Of a stretch of 64,000 nt of DNA, positions 21,638 to 33,072 are shown in pieces; position 1 is the stretch's first letter, and every line of letters starts with the position of its first letter. Source of the stretch: Cryptomeria japonica. Its lineage: Eukaryota; Streptophyta; Pinopsida; Cupressales; Cupressaceae. The notes beneath the pieces were generated by a model that worked only from the letters and a program-made list of their open reading frames with translations, made no database searches and was not told the DNA's origin. A program made the translations under genes and the position numbers. The stretch is from positions 138,942,747-139,006,746 of the forward strand of contig NC_081412.1 of assembly GCF_030272615.1 (NCBI RefSeq), in the 5' to 3' direction.

Positions 21638-24417
21638 GGCCCTACCCCGACCCATCCTAGCTTTTCAGTGATTTTCATGTTGGAACTATTATGGATGCTT
21701 TATTTTTATACATTATGGATATAAAACTTTATATGGTCCCACAAATTTGATAACATTGATATATATTGATGCTTCATTTCTATGCTTTATGGATATAGAA
21801 TTTTGTATGATCCTAGAATAGGGTAACATTGAGATGATGTATGTCATTAATTGATTTGTAAGACTTTATTATGATGCTAGAAATATGTTTGCATATCTTA
21901 TAAATGGATTAAATTATGAGGATTATGATGAATTGCTTATGTGAATTGCTTTGATATGTGGCAATTGTATTGTATAATGTCAATTCTATGCAGAATGATT
22001 GAATTGTATTCTTAATTATGTGTTTTATATTATATGAGGCTATTGGAAAGTACTAATGTTTAAATTGAGATGCGCAAGAAATTATCGATGTGACCATGGA
22101 AATATTATGGAGAATCAAGCCTAGGCCTATGTACATTCGTAAAACTAGGGGTTGTCTATTTGGAGAGACAGCACCCCGCATGTATCGTATTTTATTTGTA
22201 AATGTAATTGTTTGCATGTGCGTAAATTGTATTCATTAAATTTGTTTAAATCATTCAAGGGACAATTGCCATGTGTGTATTTGTGATGTGGAATTATTCT
22301 GTAGTGTCACTTGACACATATGTTGTATGTTGTGTTGGCAATTGTCATGTCACTTTTTGGAGAGTTTTTATTTTGTTTAATTGTTATATCTCCTAATTAT
22401 CCTTGAAGGTACCAAGAAATCCAAGTTAGTGATCCACAAGGAGGGTCAACTCAGAGTTGACCCGTAGGTTAACTTTAGCTGGACTTTCTAAGGGTTAAAT
22501 CAACTCCTAGACTCAGTTTTAGAGCATTTTTATTAGGCCTCATGGGGTACCTATGGGTGGCCAAATTTGGCCATGTGTCTTTCCCCTAGGGCTTGTTTAA
22601 CCACCCAAAAAAGTGGTTTTCCCAATCTGGATGAATTCCATCTATAGGAGTGCCATCCTTGGTTAGATAACCTCCTTGATAGGTGTAATTCCTTTTCCCC
22701 ATTTCATTCCTCTTCTTGAGATGCCTTGGTTAGGGAGTGTGTAAGACCTAGGGAAGACCAACCAATGGGAGTCCCTCACTCTATCCAAGAGATTGGAAGG
22801 AGTGAGAGAAGCCTTCTTAGGCTAGAGATTGAAGCCTAGTGAGCTAATCACCCACTCTCCATCTTTGGAGATTTTGGACAATTTTTTTTAAGGAAAACCA
22901 GTTTGAGAATAAGAAAAATTGGCTAAGTGTTGCAAAAAAGTCTTGTGGATTGGGATGCTCTTCTCCACGCTTTCCCTAGAATACCCTTGGCAGATTCAAG
23001 GTAGGTGCATTATCTTTCTTATATGTTAAAATCTGTTTGTAGAATGCTTGAATGGAAAATATTGTATTTTTTATTTGTATTGTATTTGTGAAAGCTTATG
23101 TGATTCTTTGCCTATTTTCTGTTTATTCATTTGTTGTGTTTTGGGAGTATCCAAGACCATCTTACCCTTGGGAGGGCAGAATGGTCTTGGGGGTGGAAGG
23201 AGTTTAACAGCCTTAGAGTGAGAGGCTCTCATTATGAGAGTGGTCTCAAGGGTTTGTCCATGTGACCCTTGCTGCATAGTTCTATTTATGCATTCAAGGG
23301 TCATAAGGGGAGTAAATATGGCATGTTGCCTTTAGGGGTCATAAGGATATGGGGGTTAAGATGAGTTTTGTTGTGTTTCTTGGATACCATGAGTTGGTTG
23401 TGAGTTACTATCTAGCAGATCTCCTCTAGGGTACTTGGTCCACTTCCACCCTAGTAAAACATCACATTATGTGATGAAGTTTCAGCTTGGGAAGGGATTG
23501 TGTTTGTTATGTATTCCCCTTTGCTTGTTAGTGTTTGCTTGAGTGTAACCCGTCTAGGACTTGGTTCTCCAAGCTTGGGGGTGGCTTCTAGTAAGCGTAG
23601 GCTAGGAGGTGAGCACCCCATGGTCACAACCTTATGATTGTATGCAGGTTGCTTGGAAAGAGGAAAGAAAGCTAGGAGTTGTAGATTTATTTAGTTGTAG
23701 AAAAAGGAATAGGAAATGTAATATTATGCTTTAGTTGCAGAAATGTAAATGAGGAGCTTTATGTTGTTTTTATTTCTATATAAAGAAATGTATTATTGTA
23801 TTTAAGTCCTCATTATTAGGAATGAGAGACCAGATGGGTTATTTCACCCATTGTAAAAGTTGACTATTGTATAAAAAAATATTCTATGAGAAAAGTATTT
23901 TTGAATGAAAGGTTGTAATGTTTGTTTTCTTTTATCTGAAACCTATCCATTATAAGAAAATTGCATTTTATTTAAGTCATGTAATCTATAAGGCTGCTGT
24001 TAATTTTATTTAATTCTATCTCATAATGAAATCTGTTATTTTGTATCCTTGCAATTTTAGTAAAGAAATGAAAGATGCAGAAAAGAAATTGCTATAGATA
24101 AACCTATTAGTTTACAAAGTCTTTTGTTATATGTTTGTAAAAATGAAAAGAGATATAGGAGCATTCACAGATCTAGAAAATCAGAGAAATAAACCTTCTT
24201 TTTGATATATTTAACTATTAAATCTAACAGTTTTAAATAAATTCAATGTTGTATATTTAGAGCCTAGATAACCTAGCTAAAAGAATATTGGTATTCATGT
24301 GAAAATTAAAATCTTATTCTGCATTTATTTAGCAAGAAATGAAATATATAGATCTTCTATGCTATCTGTATTTTAAATTATTCCTACATGTTCTATAAAA
24401 AAAAAACAGATCTTTTA
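21638..24417. other. non-coding AT-rich stretch with small repeats
   Basis: No coding frame is supported. A two-copy degenerate repeat lies at about 21690-21835 (TTTATGGATATA, then a GGTAACATTGA-type phrase). A perfect hairpin lies at 22443-22463. The part from 22400 to 23650 has LTR-like texture, but I could find neither paired ends nor a polypurine tract. Confidence 0.5.
22443..22463. repeat. perfect inverted repeat with 10-bp arms and 1-nt centre
   Basis: The arms are GGGTCAACTC (22443-22452) and GAGTTGACCC (22454-22463). A half copy of the same word, GTTAACTTTA, follows nearby. It may be a protein-binding dyad or chance; TTGAC is the core of W-boxes, so the palindrome contains two divergent TTGAC cores. 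Confidence 0.8.
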
Positions 24418-24429
24418 ACCCTTAGAGAC

Positions 24430-24943
24430 TGATATATATACAAATTGTGTGTGTGTGTGTGTATATATATATATACACACATATGTATATATACATATAT
24501 ACATATACATATGTATATATACATATGTATATATACATATACATATGTATATATATATACATATGTATATGTATATACATATGTATATGTATATATGTAT
24601 ATATACATATATGTATATATACATATGTATGTATATATACATATGTATATGTATATATGTATGTGTATATGTATATATATATATATGTGTGTGTGTATGT
24701 GTGTATATATGTGTGTATATATGTGTGTATATATGTGTATATATATATATATATGTATATATATACATATATATATATACACATATATACACACATATAT
24801 ACACACATATACATATATACACACACACACACAAACATATATATATATATATGTATGTATATATATGTATATATATACATATATATATATATACACATAT
24901 ATTTATACACATATATATACACATATATATACATATATACATA

Positions 24944-24995
<52 letters not shown>
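24430..24995. repeat. compound microsatellite of TG, TA, TATAC and CA units
   Basis: The block begins with (TG)n(TA)n at about 24447, passes through long runs of ATATAC/GTATAT words and ends with a (CA)n tract of about 24 units (24947-24995). The composition is nearly self-complementary over 560 bp. All long open frames on both strands here are trivial products of the repeat. Confidence 0.95.
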
Positions 24996-24999
<4 letters not shown>

Positions 25000-25005
25000 T
25001 TTAGA

Positions 25006-25046
25006 CCCTCCCCCCAACAAAAAAAAAAAAGTTGGGGAGGGGGGGG
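25006..25046. repeat. imperfect C-rich/G-rich hairpin around an A tract
   Basis: CCCTCCCCCCAAC (25006-25018) faces GTTGGGGAGGGG (25031-25042) across 12 A residues, differing mainly in the number of G residues. It directly abuts the CA repeat and could fold as a hairpin; the G-rich arm also has quadruplex potential. Confidence 0.75.
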
Positions 25047-25062
25047 ACGGTATCAGGCTGAA

Positions 25063-25195
25063 CCACTGTGTGTTAACACAGTGATCAGCGTGAGAGTTGC
25101 CGCCACTGTGTGTAAACACAGTGGATGGTCTGTGGCCACCACTATGCTTACACACAGTGGATGGCACCGACCACCACTGTGGGTGCACATAGTGG
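25063..25195. repeat. array of four 22-bp dyads, consensus CCACTGTG-N6-CACAGTGG
   Basis: Copies lie at 25063-25084, 25103-25124, 25139-25160 and 25174-25195. Each has 8-bp complementary arms and exactly six bases between them. The arms are conserved with at most one change per copy, always C/T or G/A. The four loops differ: TGTTAA, TGTAAA, CTTACA, GGTGCA. Spacers are 18, 14 and 13 bp. No coding frame or known element is attached. Confidence 0.85.
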
Positions 25196-25332
25196 CGATC
25201 AGGGGGAGCCCACACCGTGAATACCTAACCTTTCTTCAGCCTCCGTCTTTCCATGGCCGCCACCTTGCCCTAGTTCGGCCCTGCACAAAACACACAAACA
25301 CACACTCACAAAAAAAATAATAAATATATTAA

Positions 25333-25477
25333 ACCCTAACCCAAATTTGGGTTAGGGTATAAGCAAATAGGAAAAGAGATAGAGTATGCAACCCTAACCC
25401 AATTTTGGGTTAGGTTTAGCATTTTAATAATAGGAGTATTTTAATAATGCAACCCTAGCCCATATTCGGGTTAGGGT
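25333..25477. repeat. three palindromes built from telomere-like CCCTAACCC words, about 60-bp period
   Basis: 25333-25358 is a perfect 26-bp palindrome: ACCCTAACCCAAA followed by its exact reverse complement. 25393-25414 has arms CCTAACCCAA and TTGGGTTAGG with a 2-nt centre. 25452-25477 is a weaker copy (ACCCTAGCCC with GGGTTAGGGT). The centres are 58 and 61 bp apart, and flanking words such as ATGCAACCCTA recur, so this is a short tandem repeat whose unit contains the dyad. Confidence 0.85.
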
Positions 25478-25479
25478 TA

Positions 25480-26325
25480 GCATAGAAACATAAAAGAAGG
25501 ATTTGAATTTTAGTCTTTATTATAATTTTTAAACTTAGGGTTTGTATGTAAAATATGAGGGGGAATTTTAATGAAGTTTTTAAATTATAACTTAAAATTT
25601 AAGGTTATTTAATAGTTGCATGATAATATTTAATGGGCATAGTTGGTTCTTTTTATTAAAAGAAATATACATGTATAAATAGGTTAAAATATAAAGATTG
25701 TGTACCCAAATTGTTTATATGTATATAATTTATATATATGCTATATTTTTTACATATAGGTATATATACAATTAATTATACATATTTGGGGTTAAGTAGA
25801 AGACCTATTTAAATTTATTTTATTAAATTTTATATAGTTATCTTATCGCATTATTGACGTAATTTTATCAAGGAACTATAATAAGGACATTTCTTAGATA
25901 ATTTTTGTATTTAATTAAATATGTCATCAAGTGGAAATTAATTTGGGAAAAAATTGTAAACGAGAATTATTAATTAATTTAAATAGCATTATCATTATTG
26001 GGTCGGGAATGATTTAAATGCATTTGAGATATCTAATTATCCCTCGATTTTAATTAGAGGCAGCTTAATTAAGATAATTAAATTAACTATCTAATTTGCA
26101 ACAACCCTCTTGGGATTAATTAATCTCCATTAATTAATGTCGCTTATTTAAGTTGGTTAATTAAGCCAACCTTAGAAAACAATTCTAGTTTCATCCTAGT
26201 TAAGACAAGACTTATTTGATTCCACTTTAAATGTAGATTATTTTGAGAGTTTAAGTGTTTCAAAAAAAAATTGTTCTGTTTTTAGCCCAAAAGTTTGGGC
26301 ACGACAACCTCAAGTAACTACAATA
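25480..26325. other. AT-rich non-coding stretch
   Basis: No open frame or domain is visible. TTAATTAA-type words are dense around 25980-26170. The stretch ends in a splice-acceptor-like TTGTTTCTTGTTGTAG at 26326-26341, just inside the next broken frame. Confidence 0.5.
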
Positions 26326-27927
26326 TTGTTTCTTGTTGTAGAAAATGTAAGCATTCATAACATTGAATTAGATTCAGACCAAAAGGACAAGAACCCTATG
26401 GAACAACAACCACTTGGGGAAGAGAAGGAACGAAACAAACCTGAAGATTCACAAGATAAAAGATTGGTTTTAACTCCCCAAGACCAAGAAGATCTACTAA
26501 AAGAGATAGCTACTAAGCAAGGTATGGAGGAAACTGATAAGGGTTAGAGGAAGTTTCAAGAAGAGATCAATGATAGGTTAGGATAGTTACATAAGAAACA
26601 ACAGTAGAATGTTGATATTGCTCTCCAATCCATCCTGGCTCATCAAATTGCTTCACCCCAAAGACTTCCAAACCCTAATCATACAAAAGAAGAGGAGAAA
26701 GATGAAGTAGAGGAGCAATCAGACGTGCACGTGGTGACTGCTGACATCATGCCTCATGAAGGTGAAGAAGATAAGGATGTGCCACAATGGTTAAACTTCA
26801 CCTTTGAGAATAAAAAGAAACTGGTGCTACCCAAGGTTACACTTCAGTAGGCCATCATTGAAGAACCACAAAAACCAAAGAGAGAAAAGGCAATGCATCA
26901 CTTATCAAGAACCGGGTTTGGTGAAGTGATTATTGAGGTAGCAGTTCCAACACAACCTGAAGGTCAAGACTCTTGCAAATACTAGGTTTCATAGGTAAAA
27001 GTGGGTAAATAGACCAAATGGGGAGACCTAGATATGTTGGAGATGGCTACTAGTGTCATCAAGCATGGAATAGAAAAGGAGTACATCTCCCATTCAGAGT
27101 TCAAAGCACAGCTGGAACAATATAAGTAGTTTTTGTTAGAGATGAGTAAGCCCCTGGATACATGTGTATATGATGGCTTACCTTCAACCTCATCACTCCC
27201 GGAGGGAAATATAAAAGCATTGGTTGAGGTAAGACAGATGGCAGCCACAACAAAGGCATTGACATGAACAAATGCTGCCAAAATTAGATTATTCTTGCAA
27301 AACACCATGGAAGAATATAGAAAGGCCTTGCAAGTTGGAGGAGAATTAGCTTCTTGTTCTCAACAGTGGGAGCAGAAGCTCAACACTTTTGGCAAACAGT
27401 TTCAGGTTTTGAATAAATTTTTAAGTCTTGGGGAAGAAGAGATAATTAGGGAAGACCTCTTAGGTGGAGACAGTTATAAAAATTTGCAATCCTACATATA
27501 CATTTTGGAGTTGAAGATAGAAATGCTTCAATAGTATGTGGAGGATGTAACAGGTATTCGGTCTCCCCTTCTCAAGGTAGTGGAAAAATACAAGAAGTTT
27601 GTAGGGAAGCTATTAGGATTTTTTGGGCTTGGTATAACCAATGGTGGAGGTATGGAGGATGACCAGGTACTTTGCTAGTGGGATGCATATGAGGCACAAC
27701 ATTTTGCAGCTCCAACTTAGTTTAGTGTTGCATCAATGGACAGGTATACATATTTGATAACCCTATTTTAACAAGCCGCAAAAATAATAGAGGAGTTGGT
27801 GGGTGGAAGAAAGAATGCGAAGGAGATTTTGAGAAAGTACAAGTTCAGAATCAAACATGTTACTGATCCTCCTGCCGAAGTAATTGCATGTATCATCAAC
27901 AATTACAAAACCTATAAAAAGAAGTGA
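26326..27927 (+). pseudogene. unknown broken reading frame, charged and coiled-coil-like
   Basis: A single plus frame can be followed for about 534 codons with 13 internal stops and no evident shift. It lacks an ATG at its start; the first codons are TTG TTT CTT. The N-terminal part is Glu-, Lys- and Gln-rich (LTPQDQEDLLKEIATKQG near 26470). The middle includes DVPQWLNFTFENKKKLVLPK near 26776, and the later part is helical, with LGFFGLGITNGGGMEDDQ near 27616. Eleven of the 13 internal stops are TAG. No family is recognised. It may be the C-terminal part of the accessory protein at 19540-21637, separated by an intron or insertion, or a separate ORF. Confidence 0.45.
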
Positions 27928-29069
27928 AAGATGAACGTATAGTTGCTAATGATAGCATGACTTTTAAAAGGAGTTTATGCATGATACCATACTAGGACTT
28001 CAACTGCACTTCTGACTTATACTTTGGTTTTGAGAAAAAATGTGCATGACTACAAAATCATGGCTCGTGCAGCACCGTCTTCGTAGTGGTCCCTCAGTCC
28101 CAGTTTTGTCATGGTTAACTCAAGTCTAAGGCATAGACTTGTATGTCAACTGCGGCTCTTTTCTTTTTAGTTCTTAATTTAGATAGGTTTATTTCCTAGA
28201 AAGTAGTTCATTTGTAAGGTTCCACAAATTGAGGAGTTTGCTTCATTTGTAAGGTTCCACAAATTGATGATTTGAGGCCCACTTAGAGATTTTAGATTAT
28301 TTTTGCAGATTGTTATGAATTAGATTATTTTTGTGATACATTCTCTGAAGTTAATACAACAAACAACTTATAGATTGTCTGATCTATGTGTGTGTGCTAT
28401 TAATTTATTATTTGTAGTCATGTAATGTCTATTGTTTGAAATCAACAACTTGTTCTGATCTTATGTTTATTGCTTTATGAATCATATTACACATGTAAGT
28501 GGTGTATGAGAATTACTGGGGTAGACGGTATTGTGGTGATATTCTTTCCGTGAATTTGTGAGGTTGATGACTTTGCAGGTTTACTGGAGGTCCGTTATTG
28601 AATGTTGATTTAGATGATATTAATGATTTTTGGATTGCAGGGTACTTACTAAGTAGCTCATTAAGTTGTTATTTAATTAGTTTCATTGTTACTTTCTTGT
28701 TTCCCTATCTTTGCAGTTTATTTTGAAATAAAATCTTAAAGCATAAAATACAAAAATAAGTGGATTTATTAGAAGTTATTGGGATTCATTTAACCAGCAG
28801 ACCACTTTACAGGTACAACCGCATCAACCATTTAGCTACCCATCATTATCGAGACCCAACTATAGAGACCTTGGAGTAATTAGTTTTTCAGAACTTATTT
28901 CTTTTCAGGAGAGGTGGTGAGTGTTCACACAAATTACCTGACTGTTGGTGAGTGTGTCAAAACACCCGTCAACAAGCTCCTTATGATGGCATATGCAAAT
29001 GTCTTGAAACATGTATAAATTTGATCATCTGGTGAATGTGTATAAATGTACAAGTAATTTTGATACATA
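27928..29069. other. non-coding stretch with a 35-bp tandem duplication
   Basis: No gene is supported. TTCATTTGTAAGGTTCCACAAATTGA occurs at 28207-28232 and again, identical, at 28242-28267 (period 35 bp). The rest is unremarkable AT-rich sequence. Confidence 0.55.
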
Positions 29070-30241
29070 CCCTATCTTTGGCATTGTTTTCAAATGGGGA
29101 GAGATGAGGTGAAAATTTTACAGGCTGATTGTTTGTATGGAGTGTATAGTTCAGTGTAATGCATATTTTTGGATTGTTGATCTAAGGAGGAGCCTCATAA
29201 TTCTTTCATTCTTTCATCCAGTGTACAAGTTTCACAAGTTTCAACATAGTCATTTTTCACAGGTGTTGCCATCAATGCCAAAGGGGTAGATTGTTGGCAA
29301 TTAACACTCATTCGGTGATCTTCGATGCTTGATTTATGGTCTAGGGTTTTCATTGATGACAACTCCTCTTGGAGACTCCATCTAATAGTCGTGATTCATC
29401 TTATCTAAAAGCTGGAGTTAACATGTAAAACAGGGTATTTCAGTAATGTTTTGGTCCAAAATAATTTCTGATGATTGCGGTAATTTTGGTGGTTGATTTC
29501 ATGTTCTTGATAAATGGTAAGATCTTTAGGAAGAATGTTTATACATTCTTTTGGTCTAGTTCTATGTTTTGTTTGAGATTGAAGTTGACTTGGAGCTACA
29601 TGTTAAACTTATTGAAGCTGACTTGAAGGAAATTTCTTTTATGCTAAGACCAGATATATAAGATCGAATTGGCGATTGGTTTTGGTGGTAATAAATTTTG
29701 TGGTGATCCATTTTGGTATGATTGAGAACAATTTCACATACACACTTTACTTTTAGATAATCCTCTAACTGACTAAGACAGAAATAGAGCATTCAGCAAA
29801 GCGAAGATAGTCAGAGATTCAGCACTTAACCGGTACTCATTCTTGCATTGTCAAATGCTACTTAAGAGTTCATTTCATTGTATTTCCTAATTGTAATCAA
29901 ATTGTAAGTCAGTGAGACTTCCTTGAAGGTTATAGCCTTCTAGATAATTGTAATTGAGTAGTGAGCTTGAATGCAAGTGCATTCCCCATCTATGTAATAT
30001 TTATGTACTCCTGGCCATAGTATATGAATATTATGGGTTCCAGCCCCAACGTGGTTTTTCCCTTTCTGCGTTTCCACATAAAAATTCTGGTGTTGTGGAT
30101 TTGTGGATTCTTTGTTTCATATTTATGTTCTTTTACATTGTGCATTGCTAATTGGTGGATAAAGAATAAGTTTGTGGATTTGACTTATCGTAGATCACTG
30201 GTTCACCCTCCCCCCCCCCTTAGTGATCCTTGACTCTAATA
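29070..30241 (+). mobile_element. 3' end and LTR of a copia-type element (remnant)
   Basis: The stretch 29070-29291 matches in layout the 3' end of the nearby minus-strand copia: a TTTGGCATTGTTTTCAAATG phrase, then ATCTAAGGAGGAGCC, then TTGCCATCAATGCC and the purine tract AAAGGGGTAGAT. The LTR begins TGTTGGCAATT at 29292 and is taken to end near 30241. It contains the same R/U5 landmarks as that copia (GTAAGTCAGTGAGACTTCC at about 29903, poly-C near 30207). No internal coding region is left, so this is a 5'-truncated, diverged relative. The right edge is tentative, because its final CA seems mutated to TA. Confidence 0.65.
29292..30241 (+). repeat. copia LTR (remnant element)
   Basis: About 950 bp, starting TGTTGG after a polypurine tract. 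It abuts the gag N-terminus of the chromodomain element, so it probably inserted at or near that gag start. No target duplication could be confirmed. Confidence 0.6.
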
Positions 30242-31240
30242 GTAGAATCATTAAAGGATAAAGAGAGAAGGAGGGATAGGGGTGAAGAGAGTGATAGTGA
30301 CCCCAAAGAACAAGGAGCAGAAGAAGAAGGTGAGACCCCTCCTGCAATACCTCTGAAAGAGGAGATCCCTCCTAAAGAAAGAATATTCATCAATGCTTTG
30401 AAATCAGTGAAAGGGGTGTTACTGATGTGCAAATGGAGCTTCCTATGTATGGAGGCAATATGGATGATGAGGAGTTGATAAAGTGGATTGATGCCTTGAC
30501 CAATTACTTTGAGTTCAAGGAGGTACCTGGAGATAAGAAGGTGAAGTTTTCCAAAACAAAGTTGAAGGGTCTTACCTTGGTTTGGTGGATCTACACCCAA
30601 GGAGAAAGGGTGAAGAAAAAAATATCCATGATCAATTCATGGGATAGGATGGTGAACAAACTGAAAGGGAAATTCCAACCTACTCACTATGAGGTTCAAG
30701 TATTTAGAAGGATGCAAAACCTAAAACAAAAAGGCATGGATGTGGCTGCCTACACTAAGGAGTTTCATAAACTCAACATGAGTTATGGACATATGGAGAA
30801 TGAAATAGAAAAGGTAGCTAGATACCTTAATGGATTAAGGTTAAATATCCAAGATGAAATTAGCCTCCTAGTCCCCAAGACCGTGGATGAGTGTTTTCAA
30901 GTAGCATTGAGGGTAGAAGAAAAGTTGAAGTGGAAAAGTGATCAATAAAGTAGAGGAAGAGGTAGGAGTTTCAGAGGGAGAGGAAATTTTGGGGGTAGAA
31001 ATAAATCCCAAAGACAACAAGGAGAGTCTAACCACAATGAACAAAGTGGGGAGTCAAGTAATTGAGGAAGTTTTAGAGGGAGGGGACCCAATGGAAGAGG
31101 AAGATTTGGTGGATCAAGAAGAGTTTCGAGCACCTTCACTGGTAGATGTTATAATTGCAATCAAGTAGGGCATCTAGCCTTCAAGTGTCCTGAAAAGCAA
31201 GCCTCTAGTTCTCATGGAGGAGATAGGAGGAACCAACTAG
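30242..31240 (+). pseudogene. gag of the chromodomain element
   Basis: The acidic N-terminus (30242-30410) passes through a shift near 30422 into the gag core. MELPMYGGNMDDEELIKWID starts at 30430, and FRRMQNLKQKGMDVAAYTKE is at about 30702. After a TAA at 30946, an Arg/Gly-rich RNA-binding-like region follows (RGRGRSFRGRGNFGG), another stop, and then a zinc knuckle CYNCNQVGHLAFKC at 31147-31188 with all four ligands intact. It is the same frame throughout after the first shift. Confidence 0.8.
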
Positions 31241-33072
31241 TGCAAGAGGAGGATTTCCAAAGTGTCAACACACCACCTAAGCCTGCAAATCTAGAATTTA
31301 AAGAGAGACTAATGATGAGGAGAACTCTCTTGAAGGTGCCAAGTACCAAGGGACCACCACAAAGGAAGTCACTTTTCAGAACTTCTTGTAAATTTGGTGG
31401 GAAGGTATGTAAAGTTCAATTTGATTCAAGGTCTATAGATAATTTGGTGTCATTAGAAATGGTTGAGAAGTTAGGATTGAAGAGAATCCCTCATCTTACC
31501 CCTTAAAAAGTGTCTTGGTTGAGTAAGGGCCAACAAGTGCTTGTAAATGAACAATCTTGGGTATAATTTCAAATTAAAGGCTATAGGGATAGAGTCCTAT
31601 GTGATGTGATCCCCATGGATGCTTGTCATTTTCTTCTAGGACATCCATGGCAGTATGATCTCAATGCTCAACATGATGGCCAGAAAAACACATACCATAA
31701 CCAAGGATGGTGAGTCTTTTACCTTGAACCCTTTATCGGATGAAGGTGTGGATAAGCAAGTGGGCTCTAGTGTCATGGTGGTAGGTGAGAAGGAGTTTTT
31801 GCAGACCTTGAAGGAAGAGGGAAGCCTAGGATTTTCCTTGATTGTGAAGCCAAATAATAGATCAAATTTACCTATACCCAAAGGAGGAGCCATACCTAGT
31901 GAGGTTCAGAACTTGTTAGGGAAGTATAAGGGCATTATAGTGGAGGAATTACCCAGCTCCTTGCCTCCAATCAGAGATATATGTCATCATATAGACCTAA
32001 TCCCAGGGACTACACTACCTAATAAGGCTTCTTATAAAATGACACCGACTCAAAATGAGGAGATTGCAAAGTAAGTGCAAGAATTGTTGGACAAGGGCCT
32101 AGTGAGGAAGAGTTGGAGCCCATGTGTTGTACCTACTATTCTAGCACCCAAGAAGGATGGAACATGGAGACTTTGTACTGATTCAAGAGCCATTAACCAA
32201 ATCACAATCAGATATAGGTTTCCTATGCCAAGAATGGAGGATCTCATGGATTATTTATGTGGAGCATGCTACTTTACAAAGATTGAATTGAAGAGCAGTT
32301 ACCATCAGATAAGGATCAGAGAAGGGGATGAATGGAAGAAAACCTTTAAGACTAATGAGGGCCTCTATGAGTGGTTGGCGATGCCCTTTGGGTTGTCAAA
32401 TGCACCTAGTACCTTCATGCGCCTAATGAATGAGGTATTGAAACCTTTTATTTGAAAGTTTGTTATGGTTTATCTAGATGATATTCTTGTGTTTAGCAGG
32501 TCCATAAAGGAGCATCTAAGGCACCTTGACATGGTTCTGAGAAGATTGCATGAGGAGAAGTGTGACTTCATGAAGGAAAATCTATTGTACCTTGGCTTTG
32601 TCATCTCCAAGGGAAGATTGAGGATGTTGAAGGTGGATGCTATCCTCAATTGGCCAACCCCAAAATCAGTGGGAGATGTCAGGAGTTTCCATATACTTGC
32701 AAGCTTCTATAGGAAACTCATAAAGAACTTCAACCACATATGTGCACCAATTCTTGACACCATCAAAGGAGGTAAAAAGGGTAAGTTTTCTTGGACCAAT
32801 TAAGTTCATAAGGGTTTTGATTATTTGAAGAAAAGAGTATCCTAGCAACCCATCCTTGTGCTCCCTAATTTTGATAAAGTTTTCACTATTGAGTGTGATG
32901 CTAGCAATCAAGCAATAGGGGTTGTTTTAAGCCAAGAGGGTAGACCGGTTGCATTCTTTAGTGAAAATATCAATGAGGAAAAGAGGAAGTATTCCGCATA
33001 TGATTTAGAATTATATGCCATGGTCCAAGAACTTAAAAGTGGAGGCACTATTTGTTACCCAAGGAATTTGTT
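31240..33072 (+). pseudogene. protease, RT and N-terminal RNase H of the chromodomain element
   Basis: The protease region is at 31370-31650, with active site VQFDSRSIDNLVS, Arg replacing the usual Gly of DSG. A frameshift near 31660 is followed by one frame to 33072 with stops at about 32072, 32453, 32801 and 32843. RT runs from about 32050 (motif [19 protein letters not shown] near 32159) with YLDD at 32471-32482. The connection and RNase H start (FTIECDASNQAIGVVLSQEG near 32880) continue until the copia insertion at 33078. Confidence 0.85.

Noticed and set aside
25063-25195. CRISPR-like array of palindromic repeats with spacers
   Set aside because: The context is plant nuclear retrotransposon DNA; repeats are only four and spacers are 13-18 bp, there is no leader and no cas gene. 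It is a dyad array, not CRISPR.
24393-25320. Several long open frames on both strands (up to 291 codons)
   Set aside because: They are translations of TG, TA and CA repeats (runs of Tyr, Ile, Cys, Val, His, Thr) and have no coding meaning.
25333-25477. Interstitial telomere
   Set aside because: Words are CCCTAACCC in inverted pairs inside a 60-bp unit, not a head-to-tail CCCTAAA array.
26326-27927. Alternative genetic code or programmed TAG readthrough
   Set aside because: TAG excess is better explained by CAG-to-TAG mutation in a silenced repeat; TGA and TAA also occur and nuclear plant genes do not reassign TAG.
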